From the NCBI GenBank assembly GCA_040080965.1, contig JBEBHH010000014.1, forward strand, positions 1 through 64,000: a stretch of DNA of 64,000 nucleotides, given 5' to 3'. The translations under genes were made by a program, and so were the position numbers. The notes beneath the pieces were generated by a model. It was given only the letters and a program-made list of their open reading frames with translations, had not been told where the DNA came from and ran no database searches. The number at the start of each line of letters is the position of its first letter. Position 1 is the first letter of the stretch. The DNA is from SHZI01 sp040080965. Its GTDB lineage: Bacteria; Pseudomonadota; Gammaproteobacteria; Steroidobacterales; GCA-2729495. This document shows positions 9,435-17,975 of this stretch, piece after piece.

Positions 9435-9690
9435 TGGGTATCGCCTTTGTGATAGACCAGAGTAGGTGAATATAAAATGTCTTTTGCTAGTCACAGGCGC
9501 GGATCTTTTGATCTGTGCGCTGCCACAGTTGTCCTGTGTGAGAGGGCGCTAAGTGGTGATGACGCCGCTCGCGTTCAGCGACGCTTTTATTTGTAGCTGC
9601 TAACGTGGTCGCCGTCCGTACGGTGGCGCACGGAGGCGCCCGCGAACATTTCGAGACACATTCGGGCTCTCACTAGGCTAGTGTTCCTCG

Positions 9691-9963
9691 GTGCTTCTCC
9701 ACGTCATCGAGCTTGCATTGATCACTGCGCTCGTCTTCGACTCTGGTTGCGCCTCGCAGGATTCTCATCCGGTGGACTCGCAAAACGCCGACTTCGCGCA
9801 CCAATTGTCAGTCTGCCGATTCAAGCACACGGGCGCGACAAACAAGAGGCTGGCGATGAAGCCAACTCAAGAGCACATCGCCCAGTGCCTGGCCCGTCGG
9901 GGATGGACCCCGTCTGGTGAGTACCTGGCGCCCAACGGCGATGCGGCGTCGGTAGTCAACTAG
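9691..9963 (+). CDS. Uncertain small ORF, possible lipoprotein
   Basis: 90 codons from a GTG. The first 20 residues are hydrophobic and end in DSGC, which could be a weak lipobox. The remainder shows no family I recognise. There is no clear ribosome site, and codon use is less biased than in neighbouring genes. It may be a decayed gene or chance reading frame; a shorter product from the ATG at 9856 is also possible. Confidence 0.28.
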   Translation: MLLHVIELALITALVFDSGCASQDSHPVDSQNADFAHQLSVCRFKHTGATNKRLAMKPTQEHIAQCLARRGWTPSGEYLAPNGDAASVVN

Positions 9964-10015
9964 GATGCCCGGCAGGGGATAAAATGAGTGCCCGCTGTAC
10001 TAGTTTGAGATCCTG

Positions 10016-10396
10016 ATGGCAATGGACCCTGACCGCGGAGCAAATGGCCTACACCGCACCGGGTTGGCGGTCGCGATCGTATTGCTGCACCTGTTCGTGG
10101 CGCCCTGTGCGACAGCGATGGGCCTCATGTCGGCCAACGCGGATTGTGGGCATTGCCAGGTAGTCGACGGTTCGCAGGCGTGCACGGTTGCCAGCGGAGT
10201 CTCGACGTCCGTTATTGAGAACGTGGCGTTCGATTCCGAGTCGGCCGTGTCAAGTTCGTCGGTGCTGCCCTGGCTGGCGAATTGCCCTGGCCCTTTCGCA
10301 GTCGCATTAGCGGCTGAGTTCGCATCGCGCACCTTCACGAGTCGCCGCAGCGGCGATCCGCCTCTCTGGCTGCTGCTCGGTCAGCTCCGCCTTTAG
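10016..10396 (+). CDS. Hypothetical exported protein upstream of copA
   Basis: 126 residues. A hydrophobic segment (about residues 17-35) looks like a signal peptide or membrane anchor. It is followed by DCGHC, a two-cysteine motif with a histidine that could bind metal, and a second hydrophobic stretch near residue 80-100. No family is recognised, though it resembles short DUF2946-type proteins found before copper operons. It lies 75 bases before copA on the same strand, suggesting a copper-related role by position only. Confidence 0.5.
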   Translation: MAMDPDRGANGLHRTGLAVAIVLLHLFVAPCATAMGLMSANADCGHCQVVDGSQACTVASGVSTSVIENVAFDSESAVSSSSVLPWLANCPGPFAVALAAEFASRTFTSRRSGDPPLWLLLGQLRL

Positions 10397-10471
10397 CGAT
10401 CTCCCCGCCGCTTTGTTGACCCGGGCCGCAACCCCGTGGCCTGGCCCGTGCTGGCGAACCAGGAGATCTCC

Positions 10472-12277
10472 ATGACATTTCGTAACGGGCAGGATGCCCG
10501 ACAATCCGTCCCCGGCGATGGGCTCGACGATCCCAGCCGGCGCCGCTTCGTGGTCGGGGCAACGGCCAGTGGCCTCGCGGTCGGGCTGGGCAGGTGGTCC
10601 CCCGCGAGTGCGGCTGACGATGGCCGTGGCCTTACTCATCTCACGGGTTCCGACTTTGCGTTGACCATCGGCCAGCTTCCCGTGCGCATCATGGATCACG
10701 AGCGCCTTGCCGTGGCGGTGAACGGCTCACTGCCCGCTCCCATCCTGCACTGGCGCGAGGGCGATACCGTTACCGTGCGCGTGACGAACCAGCTGACGGA
10801 ACCGACGTCCATCCACTGGCATGGAATCCTGGTGCCCACCGGCATGGACGGCGTTCCCGGACTCAGCTTTGCGGGTATCGCGCCGGGCGAGACGTTCACC
10901 TACCAGTTTCCGGTCCGCCAGTCCGGCACCTACTGGTATCACAGTCATTCCGGACTGCAGGAACAAGTCGGTCTGTACGGAGCCCTCGTCATCCATCCCC
11001 GGGTGCCGGAGCCGATTGACCGGGACTATGTCGTGCTGCTGTCCGACTGGACCGACGAGAATCCGAACCGCGTCCTGGCCAAACTGAAGAAGCAATCGGA
11101 CTACTACAACTTTAACCAGCCAACCGTGGGTGACTTGTTTCGCGATATCCGGCGCAACGGTCTCCGCTCCGCTGTGGCTGAACGGGCCGCGTGGGGCAGG
11201 ATGCGCATGAATCGCACGGATCTCGCGGACGTCAGCGGCTACACCTACACCTATCTGATGAATGGCCAGGCGCCGGCCGGCAACTGGACGGGCCTGTTCA
11301 AGTCGGGGGAGCGTATTCGCCTGCGGTTCATCAACGCCGGGGCCATGACGTACTTCGACGTGCGCATACCTGGCCTGCGCATGACAGTTATTGCGGCGGA
11401 TGGCCAACCCGTCAATCCCGTGTCAATCGAGGAGTTCCGCATTGCTCCGGCAGAGACCTTCGATGTGCTCGTGACGCCCGAAGGAAATGAGGCCTACACG
11501 ATCTTCGCTCAGGCCATGGACCGCACGGGCTTCGCCCGCGGCACGCTCGGAATCCGGCAGGGGATGACGGCGGAAGTTCCGCGCCTGGACAGGCCCGTGG
11601 CGCTGACGATGATGGACATGGGGCACGACATGAGTCAGGCGGGCCACGATATGAGCTCAATGCCGGCCGCGTCTGACCAGACCGCCGATCCCCACGCGGG
11701 CCACAACATGGCCGACATGCCGGGCATGGACATGACTGGAGCCGCAGGCACCGCTGCCGTCACCCACGCGCCGACGGAGACCGGTCCCGGCGTCGACATG
11801 CTCGCGATGAACCCCACCAGCCGACTGGTGGATCCCGGCGTCGGCTTGCGGGACAACGGCCGTCGCGTGCTCACCTACGCCGATCTGCAGAGCACGTTCC
11901 CGGACCCGGACGGGCGCGAACCCACGCAAACCATCGAGCTGCACTTGACCGGGCACATGCAGCGCTACATCTGGTCGTTCAATGGGGTGAAAGCGTCGGA
12001 CGCCGAACCGATCCGCCTGCGCTACGGCGACCGGGTGCGCTTCGTGCTGGTGAACGACAGCATGATGACCCACCCGATCCACCTGCACGGGATGTGGAGC
12101 GACCTGGAAGACGAGCAGGGGAATTTCCAGGTCCGCAAGCACACGATCAGCGTCAAGCCCGGTGAGCGCGTGACCTACCGCGTGAGTGCCGATGCGCTGG
12201 GGCGCTGGGCTTACCACTGTCACCTGCTGATGCACATGGAAACGGGCATGTTCCGCGAGGTGCGCGTCGATGAATAA
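10472..12277 (+). CDS. copA: Copper resistance multicopper oxidase CopA
   Basis: Periplasmic oxidase that oxidises or sequesters copper. 601 residues from the ATG at 10472, which has AGGAG 7 bases upstream; a GTG at 10436 is less likely. A twin-arginine signal (SRRRFVVGA, residues 22-30) fits export of a folded copper enzyme. Copper-site motifs are visible: HWHG and WYHSHSG in the first cupredoxin domain, HPIHLHGMW and HCHLLMHMETGM in the last. Between them a Met/His-rich stretch (MGHDM, AGHNM, MPGMDM; about residues 375-425) is typical of PcoA/CopA. The stop overlaps the copB start by 8 bases. Confidence 0.95.
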   Translation: MTFRNGQDARQSVPGDGLDDPSRRRFVVGATASGLAVGLGRWSPASAADDGRGLTHLTGSDFALTIGQLPVRIMDHERLAVAVNGSLPAPILHWREGDTVTVRVTNQLTEPTSIHWHGILVPTGMDGVPGLSFAGIAPGETFTYQFPVRQSGTYWYHSHSGLQEQVGLYGALVIHPRVPEPIDRDYVVLLSDWTDENPNRVLAKLKKQSDYYNFNQPTVGDLFRDIRRNGLRSAVAERAAWGRMRMNRTDLADVSGYTYTYLMNGQAPAGNWTGLFKSGERIRLRFINAGAMTYFDVRIPGLRMTVIAADGQPVNPVSIEEFRIAPAETFDVLVTPEGNEAYTIFAQAMDRTGFARGTLGIRQGMTAEVPRLDRPVALTMMDMGHDMSQAGHDMSSMPAASDQTADPHAGHNMADMPGMDMTGAAGTAAVTHAPTETGPGVDMLAMNPTSRLVDPGVGLRDNGRRVLTYADLQSTFPDPDGREPTQTIELHLTGHMQRYIWSFNGVKASDAEPIRLRYGDRVRFVLVNDSMMTHPIHLHGMWSDLEDEQGNFQVRKHTISVKPGERVTYRVSADALGRWAYHCHLLMHMETGMFREVRVDE

Positions 12278-12995
12278 GCTCATTTGCGCCACGCTGTGCC
12301 TGCTGGTGGGTTTGCACCAGAGTGCGGCGGTGGCTACCGACATGGGCCATGCCCACATGAACGACGATCCTCTCGTCGGCATGGTCCTCGTTGACGAGCT
12401 GGAATGGCAGGCTGCTTCGCCCGATGACGCGCTGGCCTGGAACGTGGCGGCCTGGCTTGGCCATGACACCGGGCGTCTGCTGTTCCGGTCCGAGGGCGAG
12501 ATGACCCGCGGCGATGCGGCGGACGGCCGCGCCGAGTTGCTCTGGTCAAAGCCGATTGCCGCCTGGTGGGATCTGGTGGGTGGTCTGCGCCAGGATTTCG
12601 GGACAGGCCCAGGGCAGACCTACGGGCTGATCGGCGTGCAGGGGACCGCGCCCTACCGCTTCCACGTCGAGGCCGACCTGTTTGGTGGCCAGCGGGGGCA
12701 GGTGGGAGCACGCCTGGAATCGAAGTACGAGATCCTGCTGACCAACCGGCTGATTGCGGAGCCCCGCGCAGAACTCCAGGCCTTCGGCAAGGACGACGCC
12801 GACCTCGGGATTGGCAGCGGCCTGAGCCAGCTGGAGGTGGGCTTGCGCTTGCGCTACGAGATTCGCCGCGAGTTCGCGCCCTATGTGGGTTTGGAATGGC
12901 AGGGCAAGTTCGGCGACACGGCGGATTTCGCGGGGGATGCGGGCGAGTCTGCGCGTGACACGCGCTTCGTCGCCGGCCTGCGCGTCTGGTTTTGA
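12270..12995 (+). CDS. copB: Copper resistance protein CopB
   Basis: Outer-membrane beta-barrel partner of CopA in the Cop/Pco system. 241 residues with an N-terminal signal peptide (residues 1-22), a short DMGHAHM segment, and alternating beta-strand patterns (LLFRSEGE, WWDLVGGLRQDFG, VGLEWQ) ending in the aromatic residue F, as outer-membrane barrels do. It is shorter than many CopB proteins because the usual Met/His-rich N-terminal domain is nearly absent. Eight-base overlap with copA indicates translational coupling. copC and copD are not seen nearby. Confidence 0.9.
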   Translation: MNKLICATLCLLVGLHQSAAVATDMGHAHMNDDPLVGMVLVDELEWQAASPDDALAWNVAAWLGHDTGRLLFRSEGEMTRGDAADGRAELLWSKPIAAWWDLVGGLRQDFGTGPGQTYGLIGVQGTAPYRFHVEADLFGGQRGQVGARLESKYEILLTNRLIAEPRAELQAFGKDDADLGIGSGLSQLEVGLRLRYEIRREFAPYVGLEWQGKFGDTADFAGDAGESARDTRFVAGLRVWF

Positions 12996-13044
12996 AGCGC
13001 GTACTGATCAATTCACATTAATTCGCAAAACAGGGGAATACCAG

Positions 13045-13761
13045 ATGACAGAACAATCAACCATCAAGGTGCCACAGCAGATCACGACAGCCCTGCTGAG
13101 TCCCCGTCGCCCGGAGGAGGACCGGGAGCGGGACGCGGTCCGTCACCTGGGCGAACTTCTGACCTTTTACGGTGTCCGTCCCGGGCTGCATGTGGCTGAC
13201 CTGATGGCGAGCAGCGGCTACCTGACCGGGGCGCTGGCGGAGATGGTGGGCGACGCCGGTCTCGTCTATGCGCAGAATTCGCCGCAACTCCTGGCGCGGT
13301 TCAAGGGGGAGTCTCCGATCCGGAAGCGGATTGCAGACTGCGGACTCACCAATGTTCGGGATGTCGTCTGCGAGCTGGAGGATCTGCAGTTGCCCGAGGG
13401 TGGCCTGGATATCATTTTCAGTTTCATGTTCTACCACGACACGGTCTGGGTCGGCACGGATCGCGCGGCTATGAATGCGGCAATATTCCGGTCCCTCAAG
13501 CCGGGCGGCATCCTGGCCGTCGTGGACCATCACGCCCCGGCCGGCGCAGGCACCACTGTTGCCAAGGATCATCATCGGGTCGAGCGCGCCAGCGTGGTGC
13601 AGGAGGTCACGGCGGCGGGCTTCGTGCTGGGCGACGAGTCCAGCCTGCTCGAGAACCCGGCGGATCCCCTCAATGTGCTCGTCTTCGACAAAACCGTCAG
13701 GCATCGGACCCACCGGTTCACACTGAAGTTTCGCCGGCCCGGCGAAGCCCCCGGACAATAA
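13045..13761 (+). CDS. SAM-dependent methyltransferase-like protein
   Basis: 238 residues from the ATG at 13045 (AGGGGA just upstream). The class I methyltransferase fold is suggested by motif I VADLMASSGYLTGALAEMVG (about residues 44-63), FSFMFYHDTVW after motif II, and LKPGGILAVVDHHAP (about 152-166). The glycines of motif I are partly replaced (LMASSGY rather than DxGxGxG), as in the family of exported methyltransferase-like proteins, but no signal peptide is visible here. Substrate unknown. It sits between copB and a propeller-like gene on the same strand. Confidence 0.78.
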   Translation: MTEQSTIKVPQQITTALLSPRRPEEDRERDAVRHLGELLTFYGVRPGLHVADLMASSGYLTGALAEMVGDAGLVYAQNSPQLLARFKGESPIRKRIADCGLTNVRDVVCELEDLQLPEGGLDIIFSFMFYHDTVWVGTDRAAMNAAIFRSLKPGGILAVVDHHAPAGAGTTVAKDHHRVERASVVQEVTAAGFVLGDESSLLENPADPLNVLVFDKTVRHRTHRFTLKFRRPGEAPGQ

Positions 13762-13789
13762 GTTGTCAGATAGCCAATGGACAAAGCTG

Positions 13790-14755
13790 ATGAATAAGGA
13801 CGATACGTTGCAGCCGTTCGCACCGGGAGACATCTTCCTCGGGCTGACGGAACTAAACGATCCCACTGATGACCACGCCGGTACCGGGCGGATCCTCCAG
13901 TACGACAAGGCCATGCGCCTGAAGGGGACCCTTTGGACAAAGGGCGGCCATCACCTTGTCGGTGGTCTGGCTTTTGACCGCAATGGGGTGCTTTGGGCCT
14001 TCAATGACCTCGCCGTTATCCATGTGGACCCGAAGTCCGGACTGCAACTGCCCCTGTCGGACAAGTTCCTGCCACGGGTCTGCCGGAGTGCCAGCTTCGC
14101 GAAAGACGGTACGGTTTATCTGGGCGAGCACATGCTGGCCAGGGATCCTCCGCCGGGGATCGAGAAGCGCACCACGATCAAGTTTCCGCGGACACCCGAT
14201 ACCGGCGTGCTCGGTCATGGCAACATTTACCAGTACGACCGGGACTGGAATCTGCGCAATGTGTTCGACGTGGCGCATTGCCCGGAGCCGACCGGGTTCA
14301 AGGGCGTCACCCATTCAACGCTGCACCCCAGTGACCAGTTCATTACCTACATGGCCGAAACGAGCAAGAAGATCATGCGTTTCGACGTGATCAACGGCCG
14401 GCAGATGGAGGATCTCGTCGTGTACCCCGGTACCGAGATCACCGACGGGGTCTGGGGCATCGCTCTCCGGTATTTACCGGACGGGCGCCTGCTGGTCACC
14501 CGGGGCAAGTCCATGGACCTGCTGGACGAAGAGGGGCGTGTGCTCCGGGAGTACCCGCTGGGCGACGGCTATGGCTGGGCTGAAATCGCGGTGTGCAGCG
14601 ATCCGCGCTTTGTCCTTGTCGCCAGTATTTGGACGGGTATCGCCGTCAAGCTTGACCTGGAATCGGGCGAGGTGGTCGGCAGCATTGATACCGGCTGTAC
14701 CGCGCCGCACCGCAGTCTGGCGGGTATTGCCGAGTTTCCGGGAGCATTTCGTTGA
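13790..14755 (+). CDS. Putative beta-propeller (SMP-30/NHL-like) protein
   Basis: 321 residues from the ATG at 13790; a TTG at 13763, one base after the upstream stop, is an alternative. Repeated blade-like segments are visible: GGLAFDRNGVLWAFND, SFAKDGTVYLGEHM, ALRYLPDGRLLVTRG. This pattern matches gluconolactonase/SMP-30-like propellers, but the catalytic residues cannot be assigned. No signal peptide. The close spacing to the upstream methyltransferase-like gene suggests a shared transcript; the role is unknown. Confidence 0.65.
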   Translation: MNKDDTLQPFAPGDIFLGLTELNDPTDDHAGTGRILQYDKAMRLKGTLWTKGGHHLVGGLAFDRNGVLWAFNDLAVIHVDPKSGLQLPLSDKFLPRVCRSASFAKDGTVYLGEHMLARDPPPGIEKRTTIKFPRTPDTGVLGHGNIYQYDRDWNLRNVFDVAHCPEPTGFKGVTHSTLHPSDQFITYMAETSKKIMRFDVINGRQMEDLVVYPGTEITDGVWGIALRYLPDGRLLVTRGKSMDLLDEEGRVLREYPLGDGYGWAEIAVCSDPRFVLVASIWTGIAVKLDLESGEVVGSIDTGCTAPHRSLAGIAEFPGAFR

Positions 14756-14840
14756 AAACGTGTGGCCGGTCAGACGGCCTGCTGATCCCCGGGTTGAATC
14801 GCGGCTACCGGTGTGGCTGTCTCGTTCGAGCCCCGACTCG

Positions 14841-16526
14841 CTAGCGGATGTAAGCCTCCGCCACGTAGCGTCGCATCATCCGGTGTGAGTTGAAGAAAGA
14901 GGCGTTGCGGCTGATGGCACCCTTCATCACGGCGATCCAGCCGGGCCGATTCCCGTAATAGAGGGGCAGAACGGTCCCGGCCAACTTGTCGTAGAGAGCT
15001 TCAGCGTGCCCGTCACTGGCAGCATCGGCGTGGCCGATGGCCCAGCCGGTCACACCTTCGATACATCCCTCCATCCACCAGCCGTCAAGCACACTGAGGC
15101 TCGGAACCCCATTGAGGGCCGCTTTCATGCCACTGGTGCCGGAGGCTTCCAGTGGTGGTAGGGGCGTGTTGAGCCAGAGGTCGACGCCCGAGACCATCGT
15201 CAGAGCGGTATCCATGTCGTAGTTCGGGAGGTACGCCAGCCGTATGGTGGGGGCCAGGTCCTGCGCGTGGGTGTGGAGAAGCCCAATAAGGCGCTTGCCT
15301 TCCTCATCGCGCGGGTGTGCCTTGCCTGCCATGACGATCTGCAACGGCGTTGTTTTGGCGATGGCGCGTAGACGCTCGAGGTCCGAGAACAGCAGATCGG
15401 GACGCTTGTACGCGGTCATGCGTCGGGCAAAGCCAAGAGTCGCCGCCCCCGGATCCAATTGAATCCCCGTCAGCGTCTTGACTGTTTCGATCAGGTGCCG
15501 TTTGGCGTCTTCATGGGTGGCCCAGATCGATCCATCGGGAATGCAGCACTCGGCACGAACCAGGAGCTCCGGTTGATGACACCAGCCGGGCAGTGCCTGA
15601 TCGTACAGGCGGACGAAGCCGGGGGCAGTCCAGGTGAACGGGTGTACGCCGTTCGTGATCGCATGGACGCGATATCCCGGAAAGAGACGCCGTGAGGTCT
15701 CTGCATGTCGCTTGGCGACGCCATTCACGTACTCGCTGAGATTCAGCGCCAGTCGCGTCATGTTGAGGCAATCATTGCCGGCGACCCGCTTCAGCGTCGG
15801 GAGATCGACAAAGTCACCGAGGACCCGCTGCACCAGCTCATACCCAAACTTGTCCTGTCCGGCGTCCACCGGCGTGTGGGTTGTGAAACTGCAGAGACTG
15901 CGGACCCTCCGAATGTCGTAAAGCCCATCCCCTGGCAAGATGTGCTCTGGAGTGTGCACGTGTCTCCGCAGGAGTTCGAGCCCGAGCAGGGCAGCATGTC
16001 CCTCATTCATATGGAATTGGCGCACTTTGAACCCCAGTGCCTGCAACATCCGGACGCCGCCTATCCCCAGGATGATTTCCTGCTTGAGTCGGTAGGTTTC
16101 ATCGCCGCCATAGAGATATTGGGTCAATTGCCGGTCATCAGCACCGTTTTCGTCCAGGTCCGTATCGAGGAGAATGACTGGCAGGCGTCCTCCCATGTGG
16201 CCCTCGAGGATGTACAGCCAGCCGCCGACCCAGACCAGCCGTCCTTCAATGGGTACCACTATCTTGGCTTCGAGCCGCGCCGCCCACCGCGACGGATCCC
16301 AGACATCGGGTTGCTCGAGCTGCCTGCCCGATTGAAGCTGCTGCTTGAAGTAGCCGGCGCGGCTGACCAGCGTAACGGCGACCATGGGCAGATCGAGGTC
16401 AGCGGCTGTCCGTACCGTGTCGCCGGCGAGGACGCCGAGGCCGCCACTGTAGGTTGGTATCTCGTTGCGCAGCGCGATCTCCATCGAGAAGTACGCAATC
16501 CGCGACTGGCTGGTCAGAAATGTCAT
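14841..16526 (-). CDS. Alpha-glucan (glycogen) phosphorylase, short type
   Basis: Releases glucose-1-phosphate from glycogen or maltodextrin in the cytoplasm, using pyridoxal phosphate. 561 residues from the ATG at 16526 (another ATG at 16529). Visible signatures: RIAYFSMEIAL and YSGGLGVLAGD at the N-terminus, HMNEGHAAL, FTTHTPVDAG, RRMTAYKRPDL, and the PLP-lysine region EASGTSGMKAALNG. The length fits the short, archaeal-like GT35 form rather than the ~800-residue E. coli enzyme. It is convergent with the propeller gene; a link to the phosphoketolase pathway is inferred. Confidence 0.93.
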   Translation of the reverse strand: MTFLTSQSRIAYFSMEIALRNEIPTYSGGLGVLAGDTVRTAADLDLPMVAVTLVSRAGYFKQQLQSGRQLEQPDVWDPSRWAARLEAKIVVPIEGRLVWVGGWLYILEGHMGGRLPVILLDTDLDENGADDRQLTQYLYGGDETYRLKQEIILGIGGVRMLQALGFKVRQFHMNEGHAALLGLELLRRHVHTPEHILPGDGLYDIRRVRSLCSFTTHTPVDAGQDKFGYELVQRVLGDFVDLPTLKRVAGNDCLNMTRLALNLSEYVNGVAKRHAETSRRLFPGYRVHAITNGVHPFTWTAPGFVRLYDQALPGWCHQPELLVRAECCIPDGSIWATHEDAKRHLIETVKTLTGIQLDPGAATLGFARRMTAYKRPDLLFSDLERLRAIAKTTPLQIVMAGKAHPRDEEGKRLIGLLHTHAQDLAPTIRLAYLPNYDMDTALTMVSGVDLWLNTPLPPLEASGTSGMKAALNGVPSLSVLDGWWMEGCIEGVTGWAIGHADAASDGHAEALYDKLAGTVLPLYYGNRPGWIAVMKGAISRNASFFNSHRMMRRYVAEAYIR

Positions 16527-16633
16527 CATGACTAAATACCGTGCGATGCCCGGTCGATTGGTGTGGCAAGCGATGACCAGCACCCGAGCCAATTTGAGGG
16601 CTACAACGGTAGCTTCAGCCCGCAGAGTAGATG

Positions 16634-17296
16634 CTACTTCTCGTTCGCGTGGTCGTGTTGGTGACCGTCGGTGTTGTCGTGGGTCTCTGGTTTTGTCGAC
16701 CCTGCCGGCGACGGGGCGCCTGCGGGCGTCTCGCGTTGCTCGGTAACGTCACTCATGTGCATGACGGCGTCGCCGGCACCGTGTGAGTGGCCTTCGCTCT
16801 GCTCTACGGCTTCGTGGTAGGCCTCTGACGTGAGCTTCGGCATTTGCTGGAGGAATGCAACCATGCCCCAGATGGCCTGATCGTCCATGCTTTGGCCCCA
16901 GGCGGGCATGGCCGACGCCTTGATGCCGTGCTTGATGATCCAGAAGGCATGCGCAGGCTTCGTGGGCCGGGCCATGGTGGCAAGAGCTGGCGGCTGCGGA
17001 TACAGGCCCCGATGCATTTCGCTGTCGGCAACACCCGGCTTCAGATGACAGGCGGTGCACATGGTGTCGTAGTTGCCGGCCCCGGCCCGGATTAGCCCCG
17101 GGGCCGTCAGGTCGGGCACCTTGATGTTGTCCACCCGCGTTTCAATGCCACGGTGACGCAGATTCTCCAGTACCCAGTACACCGGACGTGAATGGGGGGC
17201 ATCCGCAGCGGGATTGAACAGCCCCGAGTAAATGTAGGCTACGCCAGTGACCAGGATCAGCCCCAGGAGAATCAGCAAGTTCCTTGGGAAGCTCAT
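16634..17296 (-). CDS. Membrane-anchored c-type cytochrome
   Basis: 220 residues. An N-terminal helix (about 6-26) anchors it to the membrane. A single heme site CTACH (residues 80-84) is followed by the likely axial methionine in SAMPAW (M130), as in class I cytochromes. The C-terminal ~50 residues are His/Glu/Asp-rich (GHSHGAG, DGHQHDHANEK), an odd tail that may bind metal. The neighbour 20 bases upstream is an exported NTF2-like protein. It probably carries electrons in the periplasm; its partner is unknown. Confidence 0.88.
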   Translation of the reverse strand: MSFPRNLLILLGLILVTGVAYIYSGLFNPAADAPHSRPVYWVLENLRHRGIETRVDNIKVPDLTAPGLIRAGAGNYDTMCTACHLKPGVADSEMHRGLYPQPPALATMARPTKPAHAFWIIKHGIKASAMPAWGQSMDDQAIWGMVAFLQQMPKLTSEAYHEAVEQSEGHSHGAGDAVMHMSDVTEQRETPAGAPSPAGSTKPETHDNTDGHQHDHANEK

Positions 17297-17316
17297 GTGC
17301 GGCGACCAGGACAGTC

Positions 17317-17904
17317 CTAGTGACTACCACCGCCGTCGCGCTTGGCGGGTGCGCGAGCCGTGTGCAGATGCCGGATCTTCCACTGGCCGTCGACACGACT
17401 CAGCACTGCGGTGCCCATCCCATTCATGGACACCGGATGCCTGCCACCCTCGACTTTGTCACTGACGACGGTCACGTCCATCGCCCAAGCGAACGTCGCG
17501 TAGGCGAGATCACCGCTGACGAAGGGTCGAATGTCGGTCAGGCGATAGCTCGGCTTGTCGAATAGCTTCATCTCGGGTGCCATATGCTCGGAGTAGCTCT
17601 GCCAGCCGATGTTGACGAATGTGCCCTCGAAGTAGCTGAAGTTGTCACCCGGCACAAACAGCGGCTTGATCTGCGACAAATCGTTGCTGGTGATTGCCCG
17701 CGCGTAGTTTTCGAGGGTTCCAACCACGGCCCGGGTATTCGGGTCTGAGGACGCCGCCCCCGCGGGTTTTTGGCCCTCACCCTCGTGGGCGGCGGCGAGG
17801 CCTGCGCCCCCGACGACCAGCAATGCCATCAGGAGTGCTATTACCCGCGAGCGTGCAGCCGCGACTCCTGGTCTGGCGGCTCTGGTTTTCCGATCGGTCA
17901 TCAT
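17317..17904 (-). CDS. Exported NTF2-like (SnoaL-type) protein
   Basis: 195 residues with a signal peptide (hydrophobic residues about 21-38, ending in AAAHEGEG). The mature part fits the NTF2/SnoaL cone fold: VVGTLENYARAITSNDLSQIKPLF, FVNIGWQSYSEHM, and a C-terminal GQWKIRHLHTA strand. Members are ketosteroid-isomerase-like or ligand-binding proteins; no catalytic residue can be fixed here. It lies between the histidine kinase and the cytochrome on the same strand, 20 bases before the cytochrome gene. Confidence 0.8.
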   Translation of the reverse strand: MMTDRKTRAARPGVAAARSRVIALLMALLVVGGAGLAAAHEGEGQKPAGAASSDPNTRAVVGTLENYARAITSNDLSQIKPLFVPGDNFSYFEGTFVNIGWQSYSEHMAPEMKLFDKPSYRLTDIRPFVSGDLAYATFAWAMDVTVVSDKVEGGRHPVSMNGMGTAVLSRVDGQWKIRHLHTARAPAKRDGGGSH

Positions 17905-17975
17905 TCATTTCCCAACGTGATCTGCCTAGGCTGACCGTAGCAGGCAATTATCGCGAAACTATCGCAAAGCCTGCG

